Part shown: positions 53,984 through 64,000 of the stretch, in pieces
How the letters are laid out: each line of letters opens with the position of its first letter
Numbering within the stretch: position 1 is the stretch's first letter
Assembly (NCBI GenBank): GCA_026873275.1
Contig: JANTUC010000002.1
Location: 1-64,000 of the forward strand
Reading direction: 5' to 3'
DNA length: 64,000 nt
Origin: Pseudopithomyces maydicus
Lineage: Eukaryota; Ascomycota; Dothideomycetes; Pleosporales; Didymosphaeriaceae
Notes under the pieces: generated by a model
What the model was told of the DNA's origin: nothing
Database searches by the model: none
The model's input: only the letters and a program-made list of their open reading frames with translations
Translations under genes and position numbers: made by a program

Positions 53984-55531
53984 TGTAATTAGCTATTAGA
54001 CACATGCAGAGAAATTCTGGCTTGAAAGCAACTTTGAAGTGGGTGAGAATGGCAAATGGTCATGCCTAGCTGAAAGGATGTACCAACCAGCATGACCCCG
54101 AAACACTCAACTCCCCCTAGGATTTCTATTCCGGCGGGGCAAAATTAGCGTAATATTACACTTGCAGAGATTAATAGTAAGAGTTCTCATCTCTAGCCCT
54201 AACTGCCGCTTTGACCTATCTTGAGAACCCGCGTGATTAGGCGTCTTTTCGACCACGAGGCTCATCCCAATGCGATCTGGAGTAGATACCCATCCACTAT
54301 GCGGATTTTAGACTCATCTAGATCTTGTCCATTCCAAGCATAGTCAAGCATTTAACCAAGCGGTGGGCATGGGTGTAGAATCCCGGCCGCACGGTCGTGT
54401 TTGTGGTGTGATAAAGGTTGCGAGTGATCTGAGCTTGCATTTGACGAAGGATCTGTCATACGAACTTCCCTTGTACAACGTAAGACGAACTATAAAGTCT
54501 CGCGCGAGAATTTTTGCCAGGTTTGAGGTTACATGATGAAGCGTTGGGGCGATTGCTTATGTCGACTTCGCTTGCGCTTACTATTTTCGAAGCGAGTTCT
54601 CTAGCTATGCAGCTGCTCTATCCAGTTAGTTGCATTTTTTCTAAACACCGAGCTCGTATCGATAGATTACCGATCCAAAGTAGAGTCTTCGTATATTCAG
54701 GAGTTCCATTCAATGTATCAGACCGTTATTTTGGGCTTCAAAGCACCTGATGTCAAAGGTTCGCAGTATTGGAGTACACAGCCATTAGTCGCAATAAATC
54801 GTAATATACTAAAGAATTACTATGTTCAAAAAAATCAGACTCTGAGGCAGATATGCTTCTACCATTACGCCTTGGCTCCTTTGTCTCTAGATCGAAAAGA
54901 ACTCACTCCAAGCTTTTTTACCAACCCGTAATGAGCATAATCAACCTAACGCTGAGTCAATTTCCGTTTCTATCATTGCATCACGTCAGAATAAGGATTC
55001 AACCAGGCGCATGAATGGTTCGAGATTCATGGGAGGTCAGAGGAAGTCACTAATGCTAGACACAGTCGGCGTTTTCCGTCCGTCAACTCGCCAAGCGATC
55101 CCGCTTTGTTCCATGGAACGGCCGATGAAAAGGATTCTATGAGAAATGATGTGGCATTAGGAGCTACCGCTCAATCCTTCGAACTTGAATTCATGTGACA
55201 TACCCGGTCGACATCCCATCACTTGACTTAGAGGCGGACATTAACGGCCCTACAGGAATATTATAGAGTATTCGTAGCGTTTTCTATGTGCAGTGACGGC
55301 TTCATTGAAGTTATTCCGTAGCTGTACCTAGTGCAAACTGTGGATGCCCGCTGACCAAGCTACTCTTCCCAAATTGGATCTGTCGGGAAGAATGGAAGAT
55401 TGGAAGGGTTTTCAGTAATGGAAACACGATTTTGGCCGTGAATTAAAGTATATTTAATTCAATTCGACTGCGCAATTCTCCACTCATCCATCTCTGGAAG
55501 CCGTAGCTCAGCGTTACACTTGGTCAGCATC
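53984..55531. other. Divergent intergenic region between the two LysM genes
   Basis: The stretch is about 1.5 kb with no supported gene. It separates divergently transcribed LysM genes and so is likely to carry shared control elements; no specific site is claimed. The frame at 54514-54750 has no features. Confidence 0.55.
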
Positions 55532-56906
55532 ATGAAGATGAATCTTTCCATCTATAGTCTTTTTTTGTTAACACTTGGAGCTGGCCTGTCTAGCGCATAT
55601 CTGGTTGATCCACTCACACCAGCCGCATCAGATACTGTCGAAGACTGTTCCAACTGGGTTATTGTCGCCGCCACCGATCGCTGTGAAGATCTTGCAAATG
55701 CAAACAGTATCACACTTGCACAATTTCAGACCTACGTAAGCACACTAAAGCTGTTCACACTTGTGAAACAGTCTGACCGTATCATAGAATCCCTCGGTTG
55801 GATCATCTTGCAAATTAGTGGATGGAAATTCTTATTGCACTGAACAGAATTGGGGAATTCCGGTAGAGCCAACCTCAAGTTCAGTAATTGCGACCTCCGT
55901 AAAGCCTACGCCTACCAACGGAATCGCCACACCGACACCCATTCAAAATGGAATGATTGGTAGCTGCAACAAATTCTACCTCGTTAAGACAGATGATGGA
56001 TGTTATGATATCGCGGCAGCTAACGGTGTCACACTCGAACAATTCTATGAATGGAATCCTAGTGTCGGCGAGTGCAAAAACCTTTGGCCAAAATACTATG
56101 TTTGTGTTGGCATCATTGGGCTGAGTCCTACGTCCAAGTCTGCCTCTCCTGCTACAACATCTAAAACCACTCCATCTAATGGGGTGGTCACGCCAACTCC
56201 TACGCAAAGTCCATTCATCACCAATTGCAACAAGTTCTATTTGGTGAAGAAAGACGATGGCTGCGAGGCAATTGCTACAGCGAATGGGATATCCTTCGAT
56301 CAGTTCTATTCCTGGAATCCAGCAGTTGGACAATGTCAGAACTTATGGCCGACTTATTACGTTTGCGTGGGAATTATTGGTTTCACCCCAACCTTGAAGC
56401 CAAGTTCAACCCTCGCACCCACAACATCCAAATCTACACCTACGAACGGGATCTCCACACCAACGCCAATCCAAAATGGTATGGTTAACAATTGCGATTC
56501 ATTCTATAAGGTGGTGAAAGATGATGGTTGTGAAGCTATTGCCTCTCGTTACGGGATCACACCTTCACAGTTCTATGCATGGAATCCATACGTCGAAAAC
56601 ACATGCAAAAACCTATGGCCTGACTATTATGTTTGTGTCTCTATAGTTGGAGTCAATCCAAGCTTCACAACATCGGTCAAACCTACGACAACTACTCCTG
56701 GCAACGGCGTAGCTACTCCGACCCCTGTACAGGATGGAATGACAAAGAGCTGCAAAAAGTTCTATAAAGTGGTTTCTGGCGATGGCTGCTGGGCAATCGC
56801 AAATACCAACAACATTGGCCTTAACAACTTCTATGCTTGGAATCCAGCAGTAAAGACAGATTGCTCTGGGCTTTTCCCTAATTATTATGTTTGCATCGGT
56901 TTGTGA
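55532..56906 (+). CDS. Secreted protein with five LysM domains
   Basis: Two exons, 55532-55735 and 55788-56906, join across a 52-bp intron to 440 residues. The ATG at 55532 gives a signal peptide (MKMNLSIYSLFLLTLGAGLSSA). Five LysM modules lie at about residues 36-90, 128-179, 215-266, 304-356 and 390-440. Each of the last four opens C-x-F-Y and closes W-P/F-P-x-Y-Y-V-C, with the WNP motif in the middle. They are separated by Thr/Pro linkers with the repeated core NGxxTPTP. The modules are close copies, so the array grew by duplication. It is a typical apoplastic chitin-binding protein related in layout to Ecp6/TAL6-type proteins, with no catalytic domain. It shares the block with a subgroup C chitinase 2.9 kb downstream on the same strand. 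Confidence 0.94.
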
Positions 56907-57461
56907 TAAGGATAGCTGAGGGCTGGAACTGCTATGACGACCTTTTCGGGAGGTCTTCACCACGTTTCGGACACTCTGTTCGTAGAGTAATGTCTTGTAT
57001 TGAGCTAGTCTATTAATATATGATTTTGTGTATCCAATTCGACGCGACCCAGGATGATCTGTTTGTCACTTTGAAATAACTTCAAAATAATGATTGAATG
57101 TTCATATAGAATCTCGCTGTGCATTGAGTCACCAAAGGTTACAAATATTCTCGGATATAGTTTTCATCCCATCCATAACATATCGGTGTCATATCCTTGA
57201 TACTCGCCGGAAATGCTATAATTTGTTTTCCAAAAAAAAAGACTTCACAAACATGAGAAGATTGAAAAAAGTGTGGAAGCGCCCTGCCGACAATCTAGGG
57301 ACGATTAGAATGTGGGTACTCTCGATACCCGCAGTGCAGATTTATCAACAGGAAAATATGTTTCAAAAAGGTTTTGCATTAACCATACTAACATCCTCTC
57401 AAGCATCTTGCCCTCCTACAAATCTTGCAAAAGCTCATAGATGGATAACAACTTCAAACAC
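56907..57461. other. Intergenic between convergent genes
   Basis: A 555-bp gap separates the LysM gene stop and the stop of the minus-strand secreted protein gene. The frame at 57094-57474 is unsupported. Terminators are expected here but no clear signal is seen. Confidence 0.5.
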
Positions 57462-58779
57462 TCATCCAAAATAGTCACCCAGTGGAGCTTCTTGACTATA
57501 AGCGCCGCATGAGATTGCCCGATCTACTAGATCAATGTTTCCATCTGGCATTGTAGCATTGTTTTGTAGTTGTTTCCTCGCCAGCTCACTCCTCTTTCGA
57601 GCAATGATAGGTGCCACTGACGCAAACTCGTCCCTTCGAAACGGTTGGGAGCCATCAGGTGGTGCAAAGTTCTGAAGGTCTTCGGTTACATCCTTTATCG
57701 TCATAGGAAGAAATACAGAAGGTTTGTACTGAATCGCCTTCAAGGCCGTAATAGTGCGTTGCTTCAAAAGACCCTGGAGCACAGGAGCTTCGTGGGTTAG
57801 CCAAATTGAAGGGGTCGGTTCGTGATCCTGCTTCTTGAAAGGCTGGTCTATGTCATCTGCCAGAATATAGACTGTCCCTTTGCAGGTGAGCGCCATAGCA
57901 CGAGACATCTGCTGGAAGTATGGAAGGGCTTGTCGCTTTCGTTCGTCCAATTCGGTAGATGGCATGATTGGATTGAGCCAGCAGCATGCAGATGCCCATG
58001 GGTTCAAACAGTAATAGTTCTGTTTCTCTGCGCAGCCCTCATTGGGCCACAGTTGCTACAAGATGTGTAAGCCTTACACGGTGTGTATGTGAGAATAAAC
58101 TTACCCAAATTGTTCGAAATGTGGTAGCAGCAAATTGCGTGTTACCAAACCTCGCACAGGCATATTCCGTGGCCTTCGCTGACAGGGACCGAGGATCTGA
58201 ACCTTGGGGACGTTGACCATCTAGAACTGATGTTAAGATCATTACATGTAAGGAATTCTGACTCCTCACAGAAAACGCAATCACCGATGAATGCAAAAGT
58301 TTTCATCTGATCTATAAGTTTATCGGCGGAGACTAGATCGTCATGATGATTAGTCTAAATTCAGGCAATAGTAAAAACAGGAATCGAAATGGATAGGTCT
58401 CTTTACGGTCACCCATGTCTACTGTGGCAGTAGACTTAGCTTTGCCTTCGCAAAACAGACATGATTTCAGATTAATTATTGGCTCTGTCTTCTCTCCCGC
58501 GCGCTTTGAGATAGTGTGTGCCTGGGTGATGTTGAGTTTGTACTCGAGTATCGTAGGTCCCCGCTTCTTGGTCTCTGTTTTGTCTATTTGGTGCCTTTCC
58601 CATAGGCCTTTCACAACTGCAGGATCGTTTACTGAGATGTTGCGAGCCATATTCGCCCGGAAGGGATTAGTTTCGTCGAGAAACATTGGCGGCGCAACAT
58701 TAGAGGAGGGTTTGCCGAAAGCCCCGGCTGCTAGAGATTGTAATACCAGAACAGGGAGCCACATACTGTACGATGGCAT
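57462..58779 (-). CDS. Secreted cysteine-containing protein, family unknown
   Basis: Four exons: 58779-58407, 58332-58270, 58220-58105 and 58055-57462, giving 381 residues with frame kept. The Met at 58779 starts a signal peptide (MPSYSMWLPVLVLQSLAAGAFG). Dibasic sites KKR and SKR occur in the N-terminal third, the usual form of Kex2 cleavage sites, so the N-terminal part may be a propeptide. About eleven cysteines follow, in clusters such as CLFCEG and NPWASACCWLNP. The middle part has an acidic stretch YILADDIDQPF. I recognise no domain. It lies between a five-LysM gene and a killer-toxin-like chitinase, and its strand is opposite to both. The chitinase and this gene share a roughly 1.05-kb divergent promoter region. 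A role as secreted partner of the chitinase is possible but not shown. Confidence 0.75.
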
Positions 58780-59832
58780 GACTAGAAAAAGCAACATACA
58801 AGCCAGTGAGTCCGCAATCATTCAAGAAACTCCAGGCAATGCGAGGAAAGCACAACGGGGGTATTTTGGGAGCAGGAATACACCCGGAAATGAACCCAAG
58901 CGTGCAATGGATGCGGTATGCTGGTTGAGGTAAGACTCATGAGATCCTGCAGTATCATGGGATCCCGGTGAACCATGTTCTACCTACGGACACCAGGGCC
59001 GGCGGAGCCACATTTGACCCCCATGATAGCGCTCCTGATGCGACATCCATCACATTCAAGGAGCCGCCCTGCGGCGTTTCTATGGGTTCATAGTAAGCAT
59101 CTAGACTTTTCTTATCCTTGGAAAAGCTAAGCCTTAATGACCAGTGCTTATCCTCGCTTGTCAACAACTAAGGAGGATGCCTAAGGAGGAACAAAACTCA
59201 AAGAAGTACTACTGGGTTATCTAGAGTAAACTCCAGTTTTCAGCAATCAATTGAATGCTAGATGAGAAGTTATTGAATGATGGCCATTTAATGGCTTTCA
59301 GATTACCAGACACCTTGATAGATACCTCAGGTGATCATATCGTGGTCGTAGGGTTCAGTTCCTTCGAACCCTAAGAAAAGCTACCGCGTTCATTCGGTAT
59401 TTTCTATTCTAACCGAGTGCGCTAACCCCAAAATAAATTACAGCATCCAAGATTAACTCTCTATCGAGTGCACGAGCGTTGGTCGATGCAGGTACGGCAG
59501 ATTTACGCCCGGGGCGGAAAAGAAACGCCACAAAACCTTGACAAGGGTTTGTATCACAAACACCGAGCGCTGATGCAGGTCAGCAGACATACGCCCGATG
59601 GGCGATAGTTGTTTCCTGGGTTTGGGGGCGAGTCAGTATCATCAGAACGGCACTATGCACACAGAACTGTAACAGCGGTCCATTGCGATGCCGAGTCGGA
59701 AAGAATCTTTAATTTGGGCCATGCATTGCGAAAAGAACCCTGCAGACTGTCACTCAAGTAGCATCATCACTGATGTTTAGAGGACTTCAACTCGCTTTCT
59801 GTTACTGTACTGTATATTGAACGCTTTCCACG
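58780..59832. other. Divergent promoter region between the unknown secreted gene and the chitinase
   Basis: The region of about 1.05 kb has no supported gene; a 70-codon minus frame at 58955-59167 is not called. It contains an imperfect direct repeat of about 40 bp (59473-59515 and 59564-59603) sharing GATGCAGGT and ACGCCCG. Coordinated expression of the two secreted proteins is plausible. Confidence 0.55.
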
Positions 59833-62800
59833 ATGGGGAAGTACCTCTTCCTCACATTCATTCTCGTTATTTGTTCTATTCTTCACCAAACACACGCACA
59901 CCGACACAAAGCTCACAGTCATCATGTTGGATCATCTATACAACTCGCTAGTACTTCGGGTACATCTAAGAATACCATAAGTCTCGCACCTCGTGCTCTT
60001 GAAAAGGACAGGTGCGATGCAAACAATGAATGTGCTGATAAGTCTTGCTGCAATGGGGATTCAGGCTGGTGTGGAAGGGACCCAGATCATTGCGCCGAGG
60101 GTGTTTGCATGTGAGTCTTGGGAAGACCCTGGAGACAAGATGACATTAGTTGACCATTCCCAGTTCCAACTGCGATGCTAAGGCGGATTGTGGTCGGGGT
60201 GCCGATGTTCCAGGTGCGACTTGCCCACTCAATGTTTGCTGCGCAAAGAGTGGATACTGTGGCACTACAAAAAACTTCTGCGATACTGGACTGGGCTGCC
60301 AGAGCAACTGCGCACAGCCCGGTCCTAGTGAAACCAGTGCAGATGATGTTCGGAATCTAGTCATTGGGTAGGAAAGTGCTGACCCTCACTTTTAGCTAAC
60401 TGCTGATCCAAATAGATACTGGGAAGGCTGGAGCTTGAATACCAAGGGATGCAGAAAGCGCACAGTTGATGATGTGCCTGTTGACTCGTTGACCCACCTA
60501 AACCTAGCTTTTGCATACATCGAGCCCGAAACGTTCGAAATCGTTCCCATGCCCAATGTGGGCGAAATTGTATTTTCTCAAATCAGCAATTTAAAGCAAA
60601 AAGCTCCTGGTCTCAAGATCTGGATCTCGATTGGTGGATGGACATTCTCGGACAATGATACCGATACACAAGCTGTCTGGGGAGACCTTGCCAGCACACA
60701 AGCAAAGCGTACTACCTTTGCTACAAATCTGAGAAAGTTTTGTAAAGAATGGGGGTTTGATGGTGTTGATCTCGATTGGGAGTATCCTGGTGCACCAGAC
60801 CGTCGTGGGAACAAAGAAGACAGCGATAATTTTGTCGCTCTACTGCAGAGTATATGGGCTATATTTCGCGCATCTGACACATCGCATGCTCTCGGGCTCT
60901 CTTTTACTGCCCCAACTTCTTACTGGTATCTACGATGGTTCAAGATCGACGAGATGCATCAATATGTTGATTGGATTAATCTGATGACTTATGACTTGTA
61001 AGTCTTCTGTATTGATGCATTGTAGCCATAATCAGCTAATGTTTGTGAACTTTCTAGACACGGCAGTTGGGACTCGCCTGGGGACCAGATCGGATCGTTT
61101 GTCTATGCGCACACGAATCAAACGGAGATTCAGGATGCTTTAAATCTATTTTGGAGGGCCGAGGTTCCAGCGAACAAGATCAATCTTGGTATAGGTTTCT
61201 ATGGAAGATCTTACAAACTCAAAGACGCCAACTGCGTCACGCCGGGATGTCCGTTCGAAAGCGGAGGAACAGCAGGCCAATGCACAGTGAGCTCAAATGT
61301 CCAACAGATGACCAGCACTAATATGTCGTCATAGGGTGAATCCGGTATACTATCATATGAGGAAATCGGGAGACTCATCAAAGAGTACAACCTTGACGTC
61401 CAGACCGACGAGGAAGCTGTGGTTAAATATTTGGCGTGGGGGGACAATCAATGGGTCAGCTACGACGACAAAGAAACTTTAGGGAAAAAGGTAGACTTTG
61501 CGAGTAAGCAAGGTCTCTTGGGCTTGTTCATTTGGTTAGTCACCCTCTAAGTGGGGCCCGCTAAGCATGAAGCACACTAATTATTGACAGGGCTATTGAC
61601 TTGGACGATAAGGAACACACTGCTCTTCAAGCTGTCCTAGGTGGTAAGCTTGGGAGGTTTGGAAAACAAAACGGCTATGACCCTACAAGAAATAATGGGA
61701 CAGGCTGGGATTCCATCACAGGAAATCAGGTACGAGGCTGTTTCGAGACTATCCTGTTATTCATAGCTAATAGTGGCAGTGTTCATGGACTACTTGCGGT
61801 GAAGAAAAATGCGGTACAGGAGCAGTATCGATAGGTGCCACACAGTACTGTGGTATGAAGGGGAGCGAGCCTCAGAAGCAGATCCTGTGCTGTCCTATTA
61901 CTGCTGCACCAAAATCGTGTCATTGGTCTGGAGAGCAATCAATATTCTGGTGTACCAGCGCTTGTGACAGCACGGAGATATCCGTCGCATCTAGCATTGA
62001 TCCCTACATCCAAGACTCACATCAGCACTGTTTTAATGGTGTCGCACAATACTGTTGCAAAGCCACTGAAACAGAAGAGGACCTTTGTCATTGGACGGAC
62101 AAATGTACTGATTCAAAAGATGAGAGCGTCTGCGGGGACCGTAATTTCGTGACTTCCGCTCAAGGGACTTGTAAATATCCGCAAGGTCATGCATTCTGTT
62201 GCGACAAGAAAGTAGACACCTCCTCTTGCGTGTGGAACAAGGTCAGTGAGAGTTTCCAGTATGGTATTCATATCGCGCTAATCGGTGTGGGAATTTAGCC
62301 AGGCAAAAATTGCGAGAATGCCGGAAGTTGCCCCTCTGGATTGAGTAGATATGCAAGTGACGAGCATGGAGGTAAAGATAAAAACGGACGTAACCACGAG
62401 TGCCAGTTTGAGCTATGGACAGACGATTGGCAGGGTACTTGGAACTGGGCTACATTAGCCTTCTGTTGCGATCAATCTGCCTTCAACAAAACCACCATCA
62501 ATCTCCCCGTTCCTTTGGAAAACCTTTTCCCCGAACCTGGTCCGAAATCAAACACCAATAAGCTCGATATAACAGTCGACCGCACCATGGGTGGGGCGCA
62601 GAGCGCGGGCAATGACATGGATCCTAATCACAATACTTTCGGATTCCATATTCTATCAGGCCCTGAGAATGAGATAACTACTTTCGACAAGCGTGATGGG
62701 AGCCACTGGGAACTCTTCGACTGTGATGATTCTGTGGGCGAGGCGCGCCAAACTGTCAAAGCCGTATGTACGGATACCTCGGAGAACTCCAACTGCAATA

Positions 62801-64000
62801 TCATTTTCCAAGATGGAGTTGCAGCTACAGTGGTAGAGATGCCGCCAAATTGTGGGCCCGGAAAGTACTCAGTCGCGGTAGCATTAACCGAATCCACCAA
62901 CCATACCCACTTACATCATCGACTTGAGAAACGAGGTCTTCAAGGCTCCCCTGTCTATGACTTCACGTTCGACTACGACTATTCCCCTATTCATAAGCGA
63001 GACAAATCCCAGGTTCTCGTCCGTATAGATTACTCGGATGACCCTGGATATTGGAGCCACATAGTTTCCGCTTCACCTTCAAAAGCTAAACGCGACTTGG
63101 AAGTCGAGACGATGTTTGGTGGTGACCACAAGAGATGGCTTGAGTATACCTGGAGAAAAGAAAAGCGATCCTTCGAAGACAAAGACGCACTTCACAAGCG
63201 CTGGTGGTCGGGTAATTGGATCCAGTGGTGGGACATGCACAAGAAGGTCGATCAAGAATATACAGGGATTCGCCACCGTGTTCACGATACGTTCAAGGTC
63301 AACATCTTTGACCAAGACCTCAAGTGCCCAAGCTTCCCAGAGTGGGTTGATGAGCTCTACTTCAGGAGCTGGGCGGAGCTCACGATAGACATTCAGACCG
63401 CAGCTGGGGTAACCATCATTGTGAGTACTCAGCAATTCCCCTCTCTCACGTCTCTTAACCACCTTTCTAGGGTAATCTTGGTGATCTGGAGAGCTTCAAT
63501 GAGTCCAGTGCCTGGTTTCACACCTCAGGCTCAGTTGATGCCTCACTGCATTTTGACGCCAAAGGAAAAATTAGCTTCCACACTGGCCAAGTGGAGCTGT
63601 TCGGTGCAGCAAACTTTGGAGCCGGATTCCGTGTCCCTGGTCTGGTTACCATTGGTCCAAACTTTCGTGTACTTGCATCTCTCGCAGGGGACGCTTCACT
63701 GCATATGAGCTCTTCCTACACGGTCAATTTCGCTAAATGGGATTACTCCATGCGCTATCCTATTCCCGATAATCATGAAGACGCACCAACGAAAGAAGCA
63801 AACTACGCAGACCCTAAAGTGGAAAAAGAGAAGAATTTCAAATGGGACATGGACGCTAAAGGCTCTTTGACAGCGCACGTCATCCCGAAGGTCACGTTTG
63901 GCATTGTGTTTGACTCAAGTGCAATATCGAACGCAGCTCTTGATCTTGGAGTCGATGCATACACACGGCTGTATGCCGATGCAAAGGTTGGTTCTAACCA
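59833..64000 (+). CDS. Killer-toxin-like GH18 chitinase, subgroup C, 3' end outside window
   Basis: Nine exons are visible: 59833-60110, 60164-60367, 60416-60997, 61058-61286, 61335-61534, 61591-61729, 61780-62241, 62299-63420 and 63471 to the edge. All join in frame to at least 1248 residues. A signal peptide leads. Two hevein-type chitin-binding domains (CBM18) lie at about 61-92 and 94-146. A GH18 domain spans about 157-520 with SIGGW and the catalytic DGVDLDWEYP (general acid Glu about 283). A Cys-rich region at about 545-760 has several C-x-W-x2-C units. A long C-terminal region then contains five Lys-Arg sites near residues 910, 932, 963, 988 and 999. GH18 chitinases of subgroup C resemble the Kluyveromyces lactis killer toxin alpha/beta precursor and are secreted. 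No LysM is present in the part seen; LysM is supplied by neighbouring genes. Confidence 0.95.

Noticed and set aside
58955..59167. 70-codon minus-strand frame in the chitinase upstream region, sharing the short string SNVAPP with the neighbouring secreted protein.
   Set aside because: The shared string is too short to prove a duplicated fragment and no start or splice context supports a gene.

Overview
The window comes from a filamentous ascomycete (Pezizomycotina). Genes carry short GT..AG introns of about 44-80 bases, usually with a CTAAY/CTGAC-like branch point. Families present are typical of that group: SAT4/rhodopsin-domain membrane protein, fungal F-box protein, DUF829/PaxU-like protein, GXGD signal peptide peptidase, multi-LysM secreted proteins and a killer-toxin-like GH18 chitinase. 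A 12-kb AT-rich block shows the C-to-T / G-to-A decay expected of repeat-induced point mutation (RIP). The class within Pezizomycotina cannot be decided from the sequence alone. All multi-exon models below were joined by hand from splice signals and reading-frame continuity.

Layout. Bases 1-7943 are one almost complete Ty3/gypsy chromovirus on the minus strand, with two identical 254-bp LTRs, Gag, Pol with chromodomain, a polypurine tract and a Tf1-type self-priming primer site. Bases 7944-19900 are a gene-free AT-rich desert holding RIP-degraded elements: an intact solo LTR with a perfect 5-bp target duplication (12182-12677), a RIP-mutated relative of the same LTR with its own target duplication (18110-18625), and a decayed gypsy element (14411-19649) in which the second solo LTR is nested. 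Bases 19928-33045 are accessory genes: a cytochrome P450, a DUF7587-like protein, a GNAT acetyltransferase, a frameshifted DUF4419 gene, a truncated berberine-bridge-type oxidase relic, a small cysteine-rich secreted protein and a DUF829 protein. Bases 33985-51456 hold a multi-pass membrane protein of unknown function, signal peptide peptidase, a serine-rich conserved protein, a SAT4-domain protein, an RCC1-fold protein and an F-box protein.

Bases 51786-64000 form the most interesting block: two secreted proteins with several LysM domains, a secreted cysteine-containing protein of unknown function with dibasic (Kex2-type) sites, and a very large GH18 chitinase of the killer-toxin-like subgroup C, cut by the right edge. 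Subgroup C chitinases are known to lie beside LysM genes in several fungi and resemble the alpha/beta precursor of the Kluyveromyces lactis killer toxin. The unknown secreted protein sits where a partner or cargo of such a chitinase could be encoded; that role is inference.

Several genes (retrotransposon integrase, DUF4419, RCC1 twice, F-box) need a one-base shift at or beside a homopolymer run. Either these loci are decaying or the assembly has homopolymer indels. The chitinase and both LysM genes are open through all their exons.
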